From: Acidaminobacter sp964416305
Lineage (GTDB): Bacteria > Bacillota > Clostridia > Peptostreptococcales > Acidaminobacteraceae
Direction: 5' to 3'
Length of the DNA: 64,000 nucleotides
Assembly (NCBI GenBank): GCA_964416305.1
Contig: CAYQDM010000004.1
Span: forward strand, 62,001 to 126,000
Numbering within the stretch: the stretch's first letter is position 1; each line of letters opens with the position of its first letter. The position numbers and the translations under genes are program-made. Shown piece by piece: positions 24,834-33,428 of this stretch. The notes under the pieces were generated by a model. That model ran no database searches and was not told the origin of the DNA. It saw only the letters and a list, made by a program, of their open reading frames with translations.

Positions 24834-24853
24834 GGTTGTCCTCCTAGTGTATC

Positions 24854-26497
24854 CTATCTCCCGTACTGCTGGGTCGTCTCTGCCAGTGCCTTCAGCTTCG
24901 CCAGAGCCCTGCCGCTGTCGATGGATGCCTTCGCTGCCGCTATGCCTGCCTCAAAGCTATCCACCTTGCCGGAGGCCACCAGAGCCGCTGCTGCATTCAA
25001 GAGCACCACGTCCCGCTTCGGCCCCTGCATGCCGTTCAAAATATCCAGCGTGATCCTGGCATTTTCCTCAGGCGTTCCCCCTACCAGGTTCACGAGCTCT
25101 GTTGAAGTCAGCCCGACCTCTTCCGGGGTAATTTTATAGGTGCGGGTCTGACCCCGCCGGATCTCACAAATCGTCGTCGCGCCCGTCAAAGTAACCTCAT
25201 CGAGGCCGTCTGAGCCGTGAACCACCAGGGCGCCCTGGACGCCCAGCTGAACCAAAACATTCGCCAGAACTTCGACGAGCTTTTCATCATAGACTCCAAG
25301 GAGCATATACGGGGCTCCCGCCGGATTGGAAAGCGGTCCTAAAATGTTGAAGACACTCCGCAGTCCCAGCTCCCGCCGCGGCGCCGCCGCATGGCGCATG
25401 GAGCCGTGGAAGGCCGGCGCAAACATAAAGGTCACACCCGTCTTCTCCAAACAGTCCAGGGCCTGTTCCGGCGTCAGATTGAGCCGGACCCCCAGCTGTT
25501 CCAGGACATCCGCGCTGCCGGAGCGACTGGAGACACTGCGGTTGCCGTGCTTGGCCACCGGCTGCCCGGCGCCCGCCACCACAAGGGCGGTCGTCGTCGA
25601 AATATTGAAGGTGTTGCTGAGGTCACCGCCGGTGCCCACAATATCCACTGCCGGCAAAGTAGTTTTAACCGTGGCCGCCTTGCTGATCATGGCTCTGGCG
25701 AAGCCTGTAATCTCGTCTACAGATTCGCCCTTCATCCGCAGCGCCGTCATAAATGCCGCGATCTGGGCATCCGTCGCGCCGCCGTCCATGATGCAGCCCA
25801 TGGCGTTTTCTGCCTCAGCGGCACTCAGAGACTCACCCTCCGCAACCGTGAGCAGATAGCGTTTCAGCGCCGACTTCTCTTCGCTGGACACTGGAACCTG
25901 CATGACTTGGCTGGTGGCCTTCACCCCTGCCACCTTTGTGACAAACTTATACAGCATGGACTTGCCATGTGGCGTCAGCACAGACTCTGGATGGAACTGC
26001 ACCCCATAAACCCGTAGTGCTTCATTCTCCGCCGCCATGATTTCGCCCTTGGCGGTCTTGGCGGTCACTTTCAGGGTCTCAGGCAAGGACAAAGGATCCA
26101 GCACCAGCGAGTGATACCGTGCCACCTCCTGTTTAACCGGCAGTCCTTCAAAGAGCTTAGACGTCGGATCCACCTCAATCATGCTGGACTTTCCATGCAC
26201 TTGCTCCGACGCGTGAACCACACGGCCTCCAAAAGCCTCACCTATGGCCTGCAGACCCAGGCAGACCCCCAACATAGGAATCTTGCCGGCAAAATGCCGG
26301 ATTGCCTCAATGGTTATCCCCGCGCTGGCAGGAAAGCCAGGTCCAGGGGACAGGATCAGTGCTTCAGGCCCTAAAGCCTCAATCTCCGCCAAAGTGATCT
26401 GGTCATTCCGGACTACTTTCAAGTCCGGATAAAAGGATCCAATCTCCTGGTAAAGGTTATAAGTAAACGAATCGTAGTTGTCTATGATCAAGATCAC
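24854..26497 (-). CDS. trpGD: Fused anthranilate synthase glutaminase / anthranilate phosphoribosyltransferase
   Basis: A 547-residue fusion. Residues 1-190 are the TrpG glutaminase with nucleophile Cys79 in LGVCLGLQAIGE and the His-Glu pair in VQFHPES. Residues about 205-547 are TrpD with the PRPP loop DIVGTGGDLSNTFNIST. The glutaminase feeds ammonia to TrpE; TrpD transfers phosphoribose to anthranilate. The fusion is known from enterobacteria and some Clostridia. Its ATG overlaps the trpE stop by 4 bases, matching the TrpE-TrpG stoichiometry. Confidence 0.95.
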   Translation of the reverse strand: MILIIDNYDSFTYNLYQEIGSFYPDLKVVRNDQITLAEIEALGPEALILSPGPGFPASAGITIEAIRHFAGKIPMLGVCLGLQAIGEAFGGRVVHASEQVHGKSSMIEVDPTSKLFEGLPVKQEVARYHSLVLDPLSLPETLKVTAKTAKGEIMAAENEALRVYGVQFHPESVLTPHGKSMLYKFVTKVAGVKATSQVMQVPVSSEEKSALKRYLLTVAEGESLSAAEAENAMGCIMDGGATDAQIAAFMTALRMKGESVDEITGFARAMISKAATVKTTLPAVDIVGTGGDLSNTFNISTTTALVVAGAGQPVAKHGNRSVSSRSGSADVLEQLGVRLNLTPEQALDCLEKTGVTFMFAPAFHGSMRHAAAPRRELGLRSVFNILGPLSNPAGAPYMLLGVYDEKLVEVLANVLVQLGVQGALVVHGSDGLDEVTLTGATTICEIRRGQTRTYKITPEEVGLTSTELVNLVGGTPEENARITLDILNGMQGPKRDVVLLNAAAALVASGKVDSFEAGIAAAKASIDSGRALAKLKALAETTQQYGR

Positions 26498-27990
26498 TGG
26501 AGATCCCCCGCTTCCACTATAGCTTGAATAACGGCCTTCGCCTTGTTGACCGTCTCCTCATATTCCTTCTCCGGCACTGAGTCCGCCACAATCCCGGCCC
26601 CCGCCTGGACATAGGCCTTCCCGCCCGTAAACAGCGCCGTCCGAATGGCAATGCACGTATCCATGTCCCCGTTCAGCGCCAGGTAACCCGCTGTGCCGCC
26701 ATAAATCCCCCGGCGGCTGCTTTCCAAAGAATCTATAATTTCCATAGCTCTGACCTTGGGCGCTCCGGACAGCGTCCCCGCCGGCAGTACCGACTTCAGG
26801 ACATCCAGGCCGCCCAGGCCAGGCATCAGATTGCCTTCCACGTCGCTCACCAGGTGCATGACCTTGGAGTAGCGCTCCACCTTCATCAGCGTCGTCACTT
26901 CCACGGAACCGAAGGCGGCGACCCTGCCTACATCGTTTCGTCCCAGGTCCACCAGCATCATGTGCTCCGCCCGCTCCTTGGGATCGTTCAGCAGCTGGGC
27001 CTCCAGCTGCAGGTCCTCCGCCGCGTCCAGCCCCCGTCGGATCGTCCCGGCGATAGGCCGCGTCATGATCCGCTCATCGGTGACGCTGGCCAGCCGCTCC
27101 GGCGACGCCCCGGCAATCTCGTAAGACGGAAACTTGAAGTAATACATGTACGGCGACGGATTCTGCACCCGCAGCACCCTGTAGACGTCAAAGGCCGGCG
27201 GCGGATTGTCCACCTCAAAACGCTGGGACAGCACGATCTGGAACGCGTCCCCGTCGTAAATGTGATGCTGGGCCCGTCGCACCTTTTCCATAAACGCTTC
27301 ACGCGTCGTGTCACTGGTGGCCTCAGCCTCGCGCTTTCGAAGCTTCTTCCCATTGCCAAACCTCTGGCCCCCTGCTCTGCCGATGGCGACCGAAAGCCCC
27401 TCAGACAAGTCCCGCAGCCTCTGAACCGCTGACGCATATTCTGCCTCGAAACCGGCGTCGCTCTTCGTCCTGGCGTGGGTCATCAATACGACCTTGTGCT
27501 TCAGGTGGTCGAAGGCGATGATCTCTTCGAAATACATCAGGTGGATCTCCGGGAGCCCTATAGTATCTTCAGGACCCGGACCCAGAGTCGTCTCCACGTA
27601 TCTTGCCGCGTCATATCCGAAGACGCCCACCAGGCCGCCCGTCAGAGGCGGAAGATGGAGGAGCTTGGGACTGCGTCGCGTCGAGAGAAAGTCGCCTATG
27701 ACGGTAAACGGGTCGGTGATGCGACCATCGGCCACACGCTCTCCGTTAATGGTCATGATCCCATCCCTGAGCAAAATCTCCGCCTCCGGGCAGCGGCCTA
27801 TAAAGGAGTAGCGGCCCCACTGGGCACCGTTTTCAACGCTTTCCAGCAGGAAGCAGTGGGTCGCGTCGTCCTTAATGGCATTGAACAGCTGAATGGGCGT
27901 CATCATGTCCGCCATCAGCTCAACGGCGACCGGTACAAGGTCATAGCCCTCTGAGATGCGCTTAGCCTTTTCGAGTTCAGGATAAATCAT
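26494..27990 (-). CDS. trpE: Anthranilate synthase component I
   Basis: A 498-residue chorismate-using enzyme that makes anthranilate with the TrpG domain. The feedback site motif LLES is present in HCFLLESVENG near residue 48, so inhibition by tryptophan is expected. Catalytic segments include IVLSQRFEV, RPIAGTIRRG, DLGRNDVGRVA, GTLSGAPKVRAME and AGAGIVADSVPEKEYEE. The start at 27990 is chosen for the AAGGAG upstream and normal length; the frame stays open upstream through the T-box leader but that is non-coding. A GCCGATGGT motif lies at 27724-27732. Confidence 0.95.
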   Translation of the reverse strand: MIYPELEKAKRISEGYDLVPVAVELMADMMTPIQLFNAIKDDATHCFLLESVENGAQWGRYSFIGRCPEAEILLRDGIMTINGERVADGRITDPFTVIGDFLSTRRSPKLLHLPPLTGGLVGVFGYDAARYVETTLGPGPEDTIGLPEIHLMYFEEIIAFDHLKHKVVLMTHARTKSDAGFEAEYASAVQRLRDLSEGLSVAIGRAGGQRFGNGKKLRKREAEATSDTTREAFMEKVRRAQHHIYDGDAFQIVLSQRFEVDNPPPAFDVYRVLRVQNPSPYMYYFKFPSYEIAGASPERLASVTDERIMTRPIAGTIRRGLDAAEDLQLEAQLLNDPKERAEHMMLVDLGRNDVGRVAAFGSVEVTTLMKVERYSKVMHLVSDVEGNLMPGLGGLDVLKSVLPAGTLSGAPKVRAMEIIDSLESSRRGIYGGTAGYLALNGDMDTCIAIRTALFTGGKAYVQAGAGIVADSVPEKEYEETVNKAKAVIQAIVEAGDLQ

Positions 27991-28070
27991 GGTTGTCACT
28001 CCTTGGGTATAGTCATTTTGGTGGATGTGGGGATTGGAAGCGGGGGGCGATAGGCCAAAGACCACTGAGC

Positions 28071-28131
28071 AACTCGGTGTCAGACACCAAGTTTCATCTT
28101 GAGGCATAACTCGGTGTCTGACACCAAGTTT
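28071..28131. repeat. GTGTC(A/T)GACAC palindromic repeats, locus 3 (two copies)
   Basis: Two copies, 28071-28094 and 28108-28131, of AACTCGGTGTC-N-GACACCAAGTTT lie 13 bases apart between the T-box terminator and the trpE ribosome site. They would form hairpins in the trpE leader. Confidence 0.8.
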
Positions 28132-28148
28132 CATCCAGATTTTCATAC

Positions 28149-28188
28149 AAAAAAAGAGCCTATCCTCCCGGTTTGGGACGATAGACTC
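28149..28188 (-). terminator. T-box-controlled terminator
   Basis: On the minus strand GAGTCTATCGTCCC pairs with GGGAGGATAGGCTC and is followed by seven T. It overlaps the T-box sequence, so tRNA binding to the antiterminator should prevent it. Confidence 0.9.
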
Positions 28189-28500
28189 GTGGTGCCACCC
28201 AATTTTAAGAAATAGTGCTCTCCTTGTTTCAGATACAGCACGTGGCGTACCCGGGTCTTTTGCTGCGACGTCCGGGATCATGTTCAACCTGTGCGATATC
28301 CTGTCCCTATAACGCGAGACACGCGGCGATGGATACTTCAGCAGTCCGCCTCAGCCGGTCAATCCTGCCAAACTGGGCAAACGCGGTTCCCCATGCTCCT
28401 CACAAACCCATTCGTACGCGGCGTCTGTGCCGGCATCCCACCACCGCCGGCTCTCTGTGACATTCGCTGATGCCTACTACTTACTTTTGCTTCAGGATCA
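28149..28500 (-). promoter_or_regulatory. Tryptophan T-box riboswitch
   Basis: The invariant T-box sequence GGGTGGCACCACG is at 28188-28200 (minus). Stem I features lie upstream on the RNA, including a CAGAGAGCCGGCGG segment (about 28450-28465) and the specifier loop with GAA-TGG-G at about 28407-28413, i.e. a TGG codon for tRNA-Trp at 28408-28410. Uncharged tRNA-Trp would favour the antiterminator and transcription of trpEGDCFBA. The 5' boundary is approximate. Confidence 0.9.
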
Positions 28501-28523
28501 AATATAGATAATCGATTTTTAGA

Positions 28524-28553
28524 ATTATACTGCTGAGGCCGCCGCTTTGTCAA
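28524..28553 (-). promoter_or_regulatory. Promoter of the trp operon
   Basis: A perfect TTGACA -35 (28548-28553), an 18-base spacer and a perfect TATAAT -10 (28524-28529) on the minus strand. The promoter overlaps the last codons and stop of pckA, and transcription would begin just before the T-box. Confidence 0.8.
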
Positions 28554-30108
28554 GGCCATCTTTTTTAGTCTTTTCAAATTTTTCATAATTTTTGCGAAAA
28601 CGCGCCGCTAATGACTGGGCTGCTTTGTCGTACTCAGCAGGATCCGCCCATGTGGCTTTAGGATTCAGAATTTCGGAGGTTACCCCCGGGCAAGCCTTGG
28701 GAATACTTAACCCAAAGAACGGCTCCGTTTCAAACTCTACCGAATCCAGATCGCCGTTCATGGCGGCGTTGACCATAGCCCTGGTATAGGCCAGCTTGAT
28801 GCGGTCCCCGGTGCCATAAGCGCCGCCCACCCAACCGGTGTTGACCAGATAAGCTTTGGTGCCATAGGTCTCCATGCGCTTTTTCAGGAGACCTGCATAG
28901 ACCATGGGATCCCTCGGGAGAAATGGTTCGCCAAATCCCGTCGAGAAAGTCGCTTCAGGCTCCGTGATGCCCCGTTCGGTACCTGCCAGCTTGCTCGTGT
29001 AGCCCGAGAGGAAGTGGTAGAGGGCCTGTTCCGTGGTCAGCCTTGAAATTGGCGGCATGACACCAAAGGCGTCCGCCGTCAGGAATAAAATAGTTTTGGG
29101 ATGTCCGCCCCTGCCGCTGGAAACGGCGCCAGGTATGAACTCCAGCGGATAAGCCGCCCTTGTGTTCTCTGTCACCCGGTCCGTGGTAAAGTCGCTGATC
29201 CGCGTCAGCGGGTCCATGATGACGTTTTCGAGGACTGCCCCAAAGCGCACCGCGTCGAAAATCTCCGGCTCTTTGTCTCTGGTGAGCCCTATGCATTTGG
29301 CGTAGCAGCCGCCTTCGAAGTTGAACACGCCCTCGTCGCTCCAACCATGCTCATCGTCTCCAATCAACTGACAGTGGGGATCCGCAGACAGCGTCGTCTT
29401 GCCCGTGCCGGACAGCCCAAAGAACAGTGTGGTGTCCCCCTTGGCATTGATGTTGGCTGAACAGTGCATTGGAAAAACGCCGGCTTCAGGCAGCAGATAG
29501 TTCATCACGGTAAATATGGCTTTCTTTATTTCACCCGCATACCGCGTCCCGCCTATGATGACGGTCTTCTCCTTGAGATTCAGGATGACAAACGCCTCGG
29601 ACCGCGTCCTGTCCACGTTGGTAAACGCGTTGAAGCCCGGCACACACAGAAGCGTGTACTCAGGCACGTGGTTGTCGAGTTCCTCTTCGGTTGGTCTGAC
29701 CAACAACTGCCTGGCGAACAGATTCTGCCATGCGTACTGGTTGATGATTGAAATGGGAATCCGGTGCTTCGGATCCGTGCCGCAGTAGCCCTGAAATATG
29801 TAAAGATCACGGTCCTCAAGATAGGCGGTCAGTCGGTAATAAATCCGCCAGTACACGTCCTCCGTCATAGGCTGATTGATTTTGCCCCAGGAGATCTTGT
29901 CGTGCACGTCAGCTGAGTCCACAATAAACCGGTCCAGCGGCGAGCGCCCCGTGTATTTCCCTGTCCGGATGGCCAGCGCCCCGGTACTGGAGAGGACACC
30001 CTCCCTGTTGATCAGCGCCTGTTCCACCAGCCTCGCCGGCGGCAGATTGTCAAACACGTCCCCCACATTGTAAATGGCCAGATTCTTCAAATAAGCTGTA
30101 TAATCCAT
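28525..30108 (-). CDS. pckA: Phosphoenolpyruvate carboxykinase (ATP)
   Basis: A 527-residue ATP-type PEP carboxykinase, interconverting oxaloacetate + ATP and PEP + CO2 + ADP. The P-loop GLSGTGKTTLSADP starts at residue 231, the metal site GDDEHGW at about 250-256, and the substrate motif RTGKYTGRSPLDRF near residue 48. In anaerobes it can run toward oxaloacetate for succinate or anaplerosis, or in gluconeogenesis. Its 3' end contains the trp promoter and no separate terminator was seen, so some read-through into the T-box is possible. Confidence 0.97.
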   Translation of the reverse strand: MDYTAYLKNLAIYNVGDVFDNLPPARLVEQALINREGVLSSTGALAIRTGKYTGRSPLDRFIVDSADVHDKISWGKINQPMTEDVYWRIYYRLTAYLEDRDLYIFQGYCGTDPKHRIPISIINQYAWQNLFARQLLVRPTEEELDNHVPEYTLLCVPGFNAFTNVDRTRSEAFVILNLKEKTVIIGGTRYAGEIKKAIFTVMNYLLPEAGVFPMHCSANINAKGDTTLFFGLSGTGKTTLSADPHCQLIGDDEHGWSDEGVFNFEGGCYAKCIGLTRDKEPEIFDAVRFGAVLENVIMDPLTRISDFTTDRVTENTRAAYPLEFIPGAVSSGRGGHPKTILFLTADAFGVMPPISRLTTEQALYHFLSGYTSKLAGTERGITEPEATFSTGFGEPFLPRDPMVYAGLLKKRMETYGTKAYLVNTGWVGGAYGTGDRIKLAYTRAMVNAAMNGDLDSVEFETEPFFGLSIPKACPGVTSEILNPKATWADPAEYDKAAQSLAARFRKNYEKFEKTKKDGLDKAAASAV

Positions 30109-30349
30109 ATAAACCTTCCTTCTGTCGAAGCCCTTTGAAACAGGCTCGATTCTCTCAAAATGACTATATCAGTATTATTCCCTTTCCGACAATGCAAGAA
30201 ACAAGGCATTTGACTGAAAACTCTAAAACAAAAAAGGAAATACCTGAAAATGAGGATAAAACCTTCGAAAGATTGAAAGAGGGCGTCAGCGGCTGCGACT
30301 TTCGCCTGTCATCGCCAATCGGCCACAATTACCTCCGTGGTGAGCAAAA
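30109..30349. other. Intergenic region upstream of pckA
   Basis: No convincing gene; a short plus-strand open frame lacks a ribosome site. On the minus strand a weak promoter (TTGTCG, 17 bases, ATATAG) near 30165-30195 may serve pckA. Words shared with the 6840-6900 region occur here. Confidence 0.4.
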
Positions 30350-30379
30350 ACCATCGGCCAAAAAATCTCAGCCGATGGT
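30350..30379 (-). terminator. Terminator made of two inverted GCCGATGGT motifs
   Basis: ACCATCGGC (30350-30358) and GCCGATGGT (30371-30379) form a perfect 9-base-pair stem with a 12-base loop, followed on the minus strand by five T. It lies directly downstream of the RelE-type toxin gene. Confidence 0.7.
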
Positions 30380-30385
30380 CTCCCT

Positions 30386-30655
30386 TCACCCATAAATATC
30401 TTTCCTATGCCCCACTTCAACAATCAGGATCACGACCCGATCCTCCTCAATCTTCGCCAGGATCCGGTAATCCCCTATTCTATAACGCCATTTTTCGCTC
30501 ATAGACCCCTGCAACGATTTTCCATGAAGCCTTGGATTATCGCAGTCCACAAGATTTTTTTCAATATAGGACAGGATAAAGAACGCGGTTTGCTTATCCA
30601 GTTTCTTAAGCTGCTTCAGCGCAGATTTGGTGTATTCAACACGGAATAGTTTCAT
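30386..30655 (-). CDS. RelE/ParE-family toxin
   Basis: An 89-residue RelE-superfamily protein: YTKSALKQLKKLDKQT start, a SLQGSMSEKWRYRIGDYRILAKIEEDRVVILIVEVGHRKDIY end with the conserved basic and aromatic residues of ribosome-dependent mRNA interferases. It should cleave mRNA at the ribosome when not bound by its antitoxin. Its start overlaps the antitoxin stop by 4 bases, typical of a toxin-antitoxin operon. No mobile element borders the pair. Confidence 0.85.
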   Translation of the reverse strand: MKLFRVEYTKSALKQLKKLDKQTAFFILSYIEKNLVDCDNPRLHGKSLQGSMSEKWRYRIGDYRILAKIEEDRVVILIVEVGHRKDIYG

Positions 30656-30870
30656 AAGCCAAGTTCTTTCTTGACTTGGTCATGGCCATACCTTTCTTCT
30701 TCCCTGGTCTCTTCCCATATCCTATCAAATAAGGCCAAATCATAGTCTTCCTCAATTCTGGCCAAAACCGTTTCCCGTATAAATGAAGAGAGATCCAAAT
30801 TGTGAATTTCAGCGTATTTGCGTATCAACGCGTCGTCTCGGTCATTCAGTCTTAAAGATACTGTGCCCAT
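30652..30870 (-). CDS. RelB/RHH-type antitoxin
   Basis: A 72-residue protein beginning MGTVSLRLNDRDDALIRKYAE, a ribbon-helix-helix domain of the DUF6290/RelB type that binds its own operator. An acidic C-terminal half (about residues 40-72) is expected to wrap the toxin. The ATG at 30870 has GGAGG upstream; an earlier ATG in frame covers that site and is rejected. Confidence 0.8.
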   Translation of the reverse strand: MGTVSLRLNDRDDALIRKYAEIHNLDLSSFIRETVLARIEEDYDLALFDRIWEETREEERYGHDQVKKELGL

Positions 30871-30956
30871 GGGTGCACCTCCAAAATTGTAATACATCGT
30901 ATTGCAACTTCATATTACACCACTCTGGTAAATTGTTCAAGTATGAAAACAAAAAA

Positions 30957-30983
30957 CCATCGGCAAACGCTCCTGCCGATGAT
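30957..30983 (-). terminator. Terminator of rlmH made of an inverted GCCGATGGT pair
   Basis: ACCATCGGC (30957-30965) pairs with the near-copy GCCGATGAT (30975-30983), giving a 10-base stem with one G-T position; a T-rich tract follows on the minus strand. It lies between rlmH and the toxin-antitoxin operon. Confidence 0.7.
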
Positions 30984-31021
30984 TAGTTTCCAATCATCTT
31001 ATAAATTGCGTCTGTTGTGAA

Positions 31022-31501
31022 TTATTTGTGATAAGGTTCATTTCTCATGATCCGAAACGCCCTATAAACCTGCTCCAGCAGAATCACGCGCATTAACTGA
31101 TGTGGAAAGGTCATTTTAGAAAAGGACAACTTGAAGTCTGCACGGTCCAGGATGCTGTCCGCAAGCCCCAATGAGCCGCCTATGATAAACGCCACATGAC
31201 TGTCGCCCTGAAGTCCAAGTTCGGCCAGCTTTTCCGAGAGACCTTCGCTGCTCAGCATCTTGCCCTCAATGGCGAGGGGCACCACATAGGCGCCATTTGG
31301 GAGTTTCGCCAGGATTCGCTGGGCTTCCTTATCCAGAATTTGTGCCTTCTCCCGCTCGGAAGCTTGGTCGGGGGTCTTTTCATCGGCTACCTCGATCACT
31401 TCAAGCTTCACATATTTCGAAAGGCGCTTCGAATATTCCGAAAGCGCCTCAGTATAAAACTTTTCTTTAATTTTACCAACTGCAATCAATGTGATTCTCA
31501 A
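31022..31501 (-). CDS. rlmH: 23S rRNA pseudouridine-1915 N3-methyltransferase
   Basis: A 159-residue SPOUT methyltransferase. The AdoMet knot is in FIIGGSLGLADSIL and FSKMTFPHQLMRVILLEQVYRAFRIM, and the protein ends in the universal EPYHK tail. It methylates pseudouridine 1915 in helix 69 on assembled 70S ribosomes. Its place after walJ is conserved across Firmicutes. Confidence 0.97.
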   Translation of the reverse strand: MRITLIAVGKIKEKFYTEALSEYSKRLSKYVKLEVIEVADEKTPDQASEREKAQILDKEAQRILAKLPNGAYVVPLAIEGKMLSSEGLSEKLAELGLQGDSHVAFIIGGSLGLADSILDRADFKLSFSKMTFPHQLMRVILLEQVYRAFRIMRNEPYHK

Positions 31502-31561
31502 ACTCTACCTCCATGGCGTCCCTGTGACGCTTGACTCATGCCGCGTCAAAGCGCCTGCCCT

Positions 31562-32365
31562 TCAGCGGCCTATGCTGTAAACGCGGCCGACCCGGTCCCT
31601 GTAGCTCAGATCAAGACACACGTCCGTTCCTACATGAATATGATTTTCCCTCAATACACCGCTGACAGTTTCAAAGGCGAGTTCCGGAAAATTGTTTTCT
31701 TTGCTGAGGTGACCCAGCAGGATGTTTTGAACCCGGCCGCCCTGAACGGCCAAAGTGGCAATCTCTCCGGCGTTGTCATTGGAAAGGTGGCCAATTTCAG
31801 ACAGGATTCTGCGCTTCAGATAATAAGGGTAGGAGCCCATCTTCAGCATCTCAATGTCGTGGTTGGATTCCAGCATCAAAAAATCGACCTGAAGCAGCTC
31901 CTGCAGAATCTCCTCCGACACGGTACCCAGATCTGTTGCTACAGCCAGTCGGGATATACCATCTGAAAAGCGGTAGGCAACGGGGTCCGCGGCGTCATGG
32001 GAAATAGCTATAGATTTGACTTCCAGGTCGCCAATGGAGAATGGCACCCCATTCTGGATGACCTTGACCCGCTCCGGATCCACTTTGCCTATTTTGGGCA
32101 TCATGGCGTCCCAGGTGCTCTGGTTGGCGTAGACGTCGAGATTATAGCGCCGCATCAGCACGCCGACCCCTTGTATATGGTCACTGTGCTCGTGGGTCAC
32201 CAGAATGCCGCTCAGTGTAGAAATATCTTCCGAAATGCTGTCTATGGCGTTTTTTATATATTTACCGCTGAGACCCGCGTCCAAAAGCACCCGGCTTGAG
32301 TTCGCCGCTATGAACTGACAATTGCCGCTGCTGCCGCTGGCCAGGGAGCAAAATTTTAAACTCAT
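31562..32365 (-). CDS. walJ: Metallo-beta-lactamase-fold hydrolase, WalJ/YycJ
   Basis: A 267-residue MBL-fold protein with the metal motif THEHSDHIQG near residue 57 and further ligands in SHDAADP and LESNHD. YycJ of Bacillus is a 5'-3' exonuclease-like protein with a suggested role in cell-wall and DNA-repair coordination. It lies after yycI in the wal operon, with a 215-base gap that includes a GTGAAGCG/CGCTTCAC inverted repeat near 32528-32553. Confidence 0.9.
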   Translation of the reverse strand: MSLKFCSLASGSSGNCQFIAANSSRVLLDAGLSGKYIKNAIDSISEDISTLSGILVTHEHSDHIQGVGVLMRRYNLDVYANQSTWDAMMPKIGKVDPERVKVIQNGVPFSIGDLEVKSIAISHDAADPVAYRFSDGISRLAVATDLGTVSEEILQELLQVDFLMLESNHDIEMLKMGSYPYYLKRRILSEIGHLSNDNAGEIATLAVQGGRVQNILLGHLSKENNFPELAFETVSGVLRENHIHVGTDVCLDLSYRDRVGRVYSIGR

Positions 32366-32580
32366 TGGGACAACCCCTTAACTGCATGATATCCATTATA
32401 CCTCAAAATGACCTCGCGAGGAAAGGCCGAGTTGTTATGTTAACCTTTTGATCATAGGCCAAAGGCCGGTGATCGTAAACCATAGACCGCAGGCCATAGG
32501 CTATTGGTCATTGGTCATTGGCAGTTGGTGAAGCGCTGTCTCTTAGGCCACGCTTCACAGCGTTCGCCACCCATCCTCCG
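32366..32580. other. Intergenic region with short imperfect repeats
   Basis: The region has runs of similar short words (GGCCATAGGC, GGTCATTGGTCATTGG) and an inverted pair GTGAAGCG/CGCTTCAC (32528-32553) that may terminate the walK-yycI transcript. No gene. Confidence 0.45.
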
Positions 32581-33426
32581 CTATTCCACCGCTTCCACAA
32601 AGATGACGCGACCATCGGACAACCGCATACGCCAGTAAGGCGAAGCTTCACCGGAAGTGATGTCGCTGGTCAGAGAGCCTGTTTCAAGCTGATACCCCAA
32701 TTCGATGGAATCGATTTTTAAAGACGTATCAGGTCCCATGCTGGTCGCAGCGATTTCCTCTGCAGCCATGAATAAGGCTTTTGAAGGCTGTATGACTGTG
32801 TGAACGTTTTCCTGGGGTTGTGGTTCATTAAACCATCGGCGTTCAAAGGAGACCACTTTGTTGCCTGTCAAGCGAATACGCATGAAGGCCTCCTCCAGAA
32901 AATAGGTGCCGTACTTCTGGCGCCACTCCAGGATGACATGGTCGGGTTCAACGCTGAGGTCCCAGCGCTGGCGATCGCCATGATCGAAGCCGTGAGCCGC
33001 AAGAAACGCTTCGCCCGCCTGCCAGGCCGCTTCCGTTTCAAGGGGCTCAGAGATCAGCCACTGTTCCATAGGCAGTTCAAAGCGGATCTCACGTTCGAGA
33101 GCGACAACCAGGAGCGCGCCGTCTCGTCCGACGAACAAGCCATTGATTTCCTCGTAACCTTCTGAGAGAAGCCTATCCGCAAGCTCTGCCGCCTCAATTT
33201 CATTGTATTCCAGGTCTATCGCCCTGATGTTCAGCGGGATCGAGGGAATGAGCGCATTGATGCCTATGCCCCGACCGTTCAAGAGTGCTATGACTGAAGG
33301 CAGCAGCGGATCCTGGGTTTCATCTCTTTGAATCAGCTTGTCCAGTCCTCCCATCATTGCGAACAAAGCGATATTGGTCAGAATCAGAGCAAAGATAAGA
33401 ATGTTTTTAGATTTTTTCCAGTCCAT
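32581..33426 (-). CDS. yycI: WalK-associated membrane protein YycI
   Basis: A 281-residue protein with one N-terminal membrane helix (about residues 8-27) and an external domain, matching YycI in position, length and topology. With YycH it binds WalK in the membrane and modulates its activity. It is 2 bases downstream of yycH. A GCCGATGGT motif at 32832-32840 reads Arg-Arg-Trp. Confidence 0.85.
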   Translation of the reverse strand: MDWKKSKNILIFALILTNIALFAMMGGLDKLIQRDETQDPLLPSVIALLNGRGIGINALIPSIPLNIRAIDLEYNEIEAAELADRLLSEGYEEINGLFVGRDGALLVVALEREIRFELPMEQWLISEPLETEAAWQAGEAFLAAHGFDHGDRQRWDLSVEPDHVILEWRQKYGTYFLEEAFMRIRLTGNKVVSFERRWFNEPQPQENVHTVIQPSKALFMAAEEIAATSMGPDTSLKIDSIELGYQLETGSLTSDITSGEASPYWRMRLSDGRVIFVEAVE

Positions 33427-33428
33427 AA

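Noticed and set aside
27991..28287. Open frame extending trpE upstream by 99 codons
   Set aside because: It would translate the T-box and palindromic repeats; the ATG at 27990 has the proper ribosome site and length.
30135..30395. Plus-strand 86-codon open frame between pckA and the toxin gene
   Set aside because: It has no ribosome site, covers repeat words and the terminator hairpin, and resembles no family.
30386..30870. Toxin-antitoxin pair as the sign of a mobile island
   Set aside because: No integrase, transposase, attachment repeat or tRNA is near; it lies between conserved chromosomal genes.
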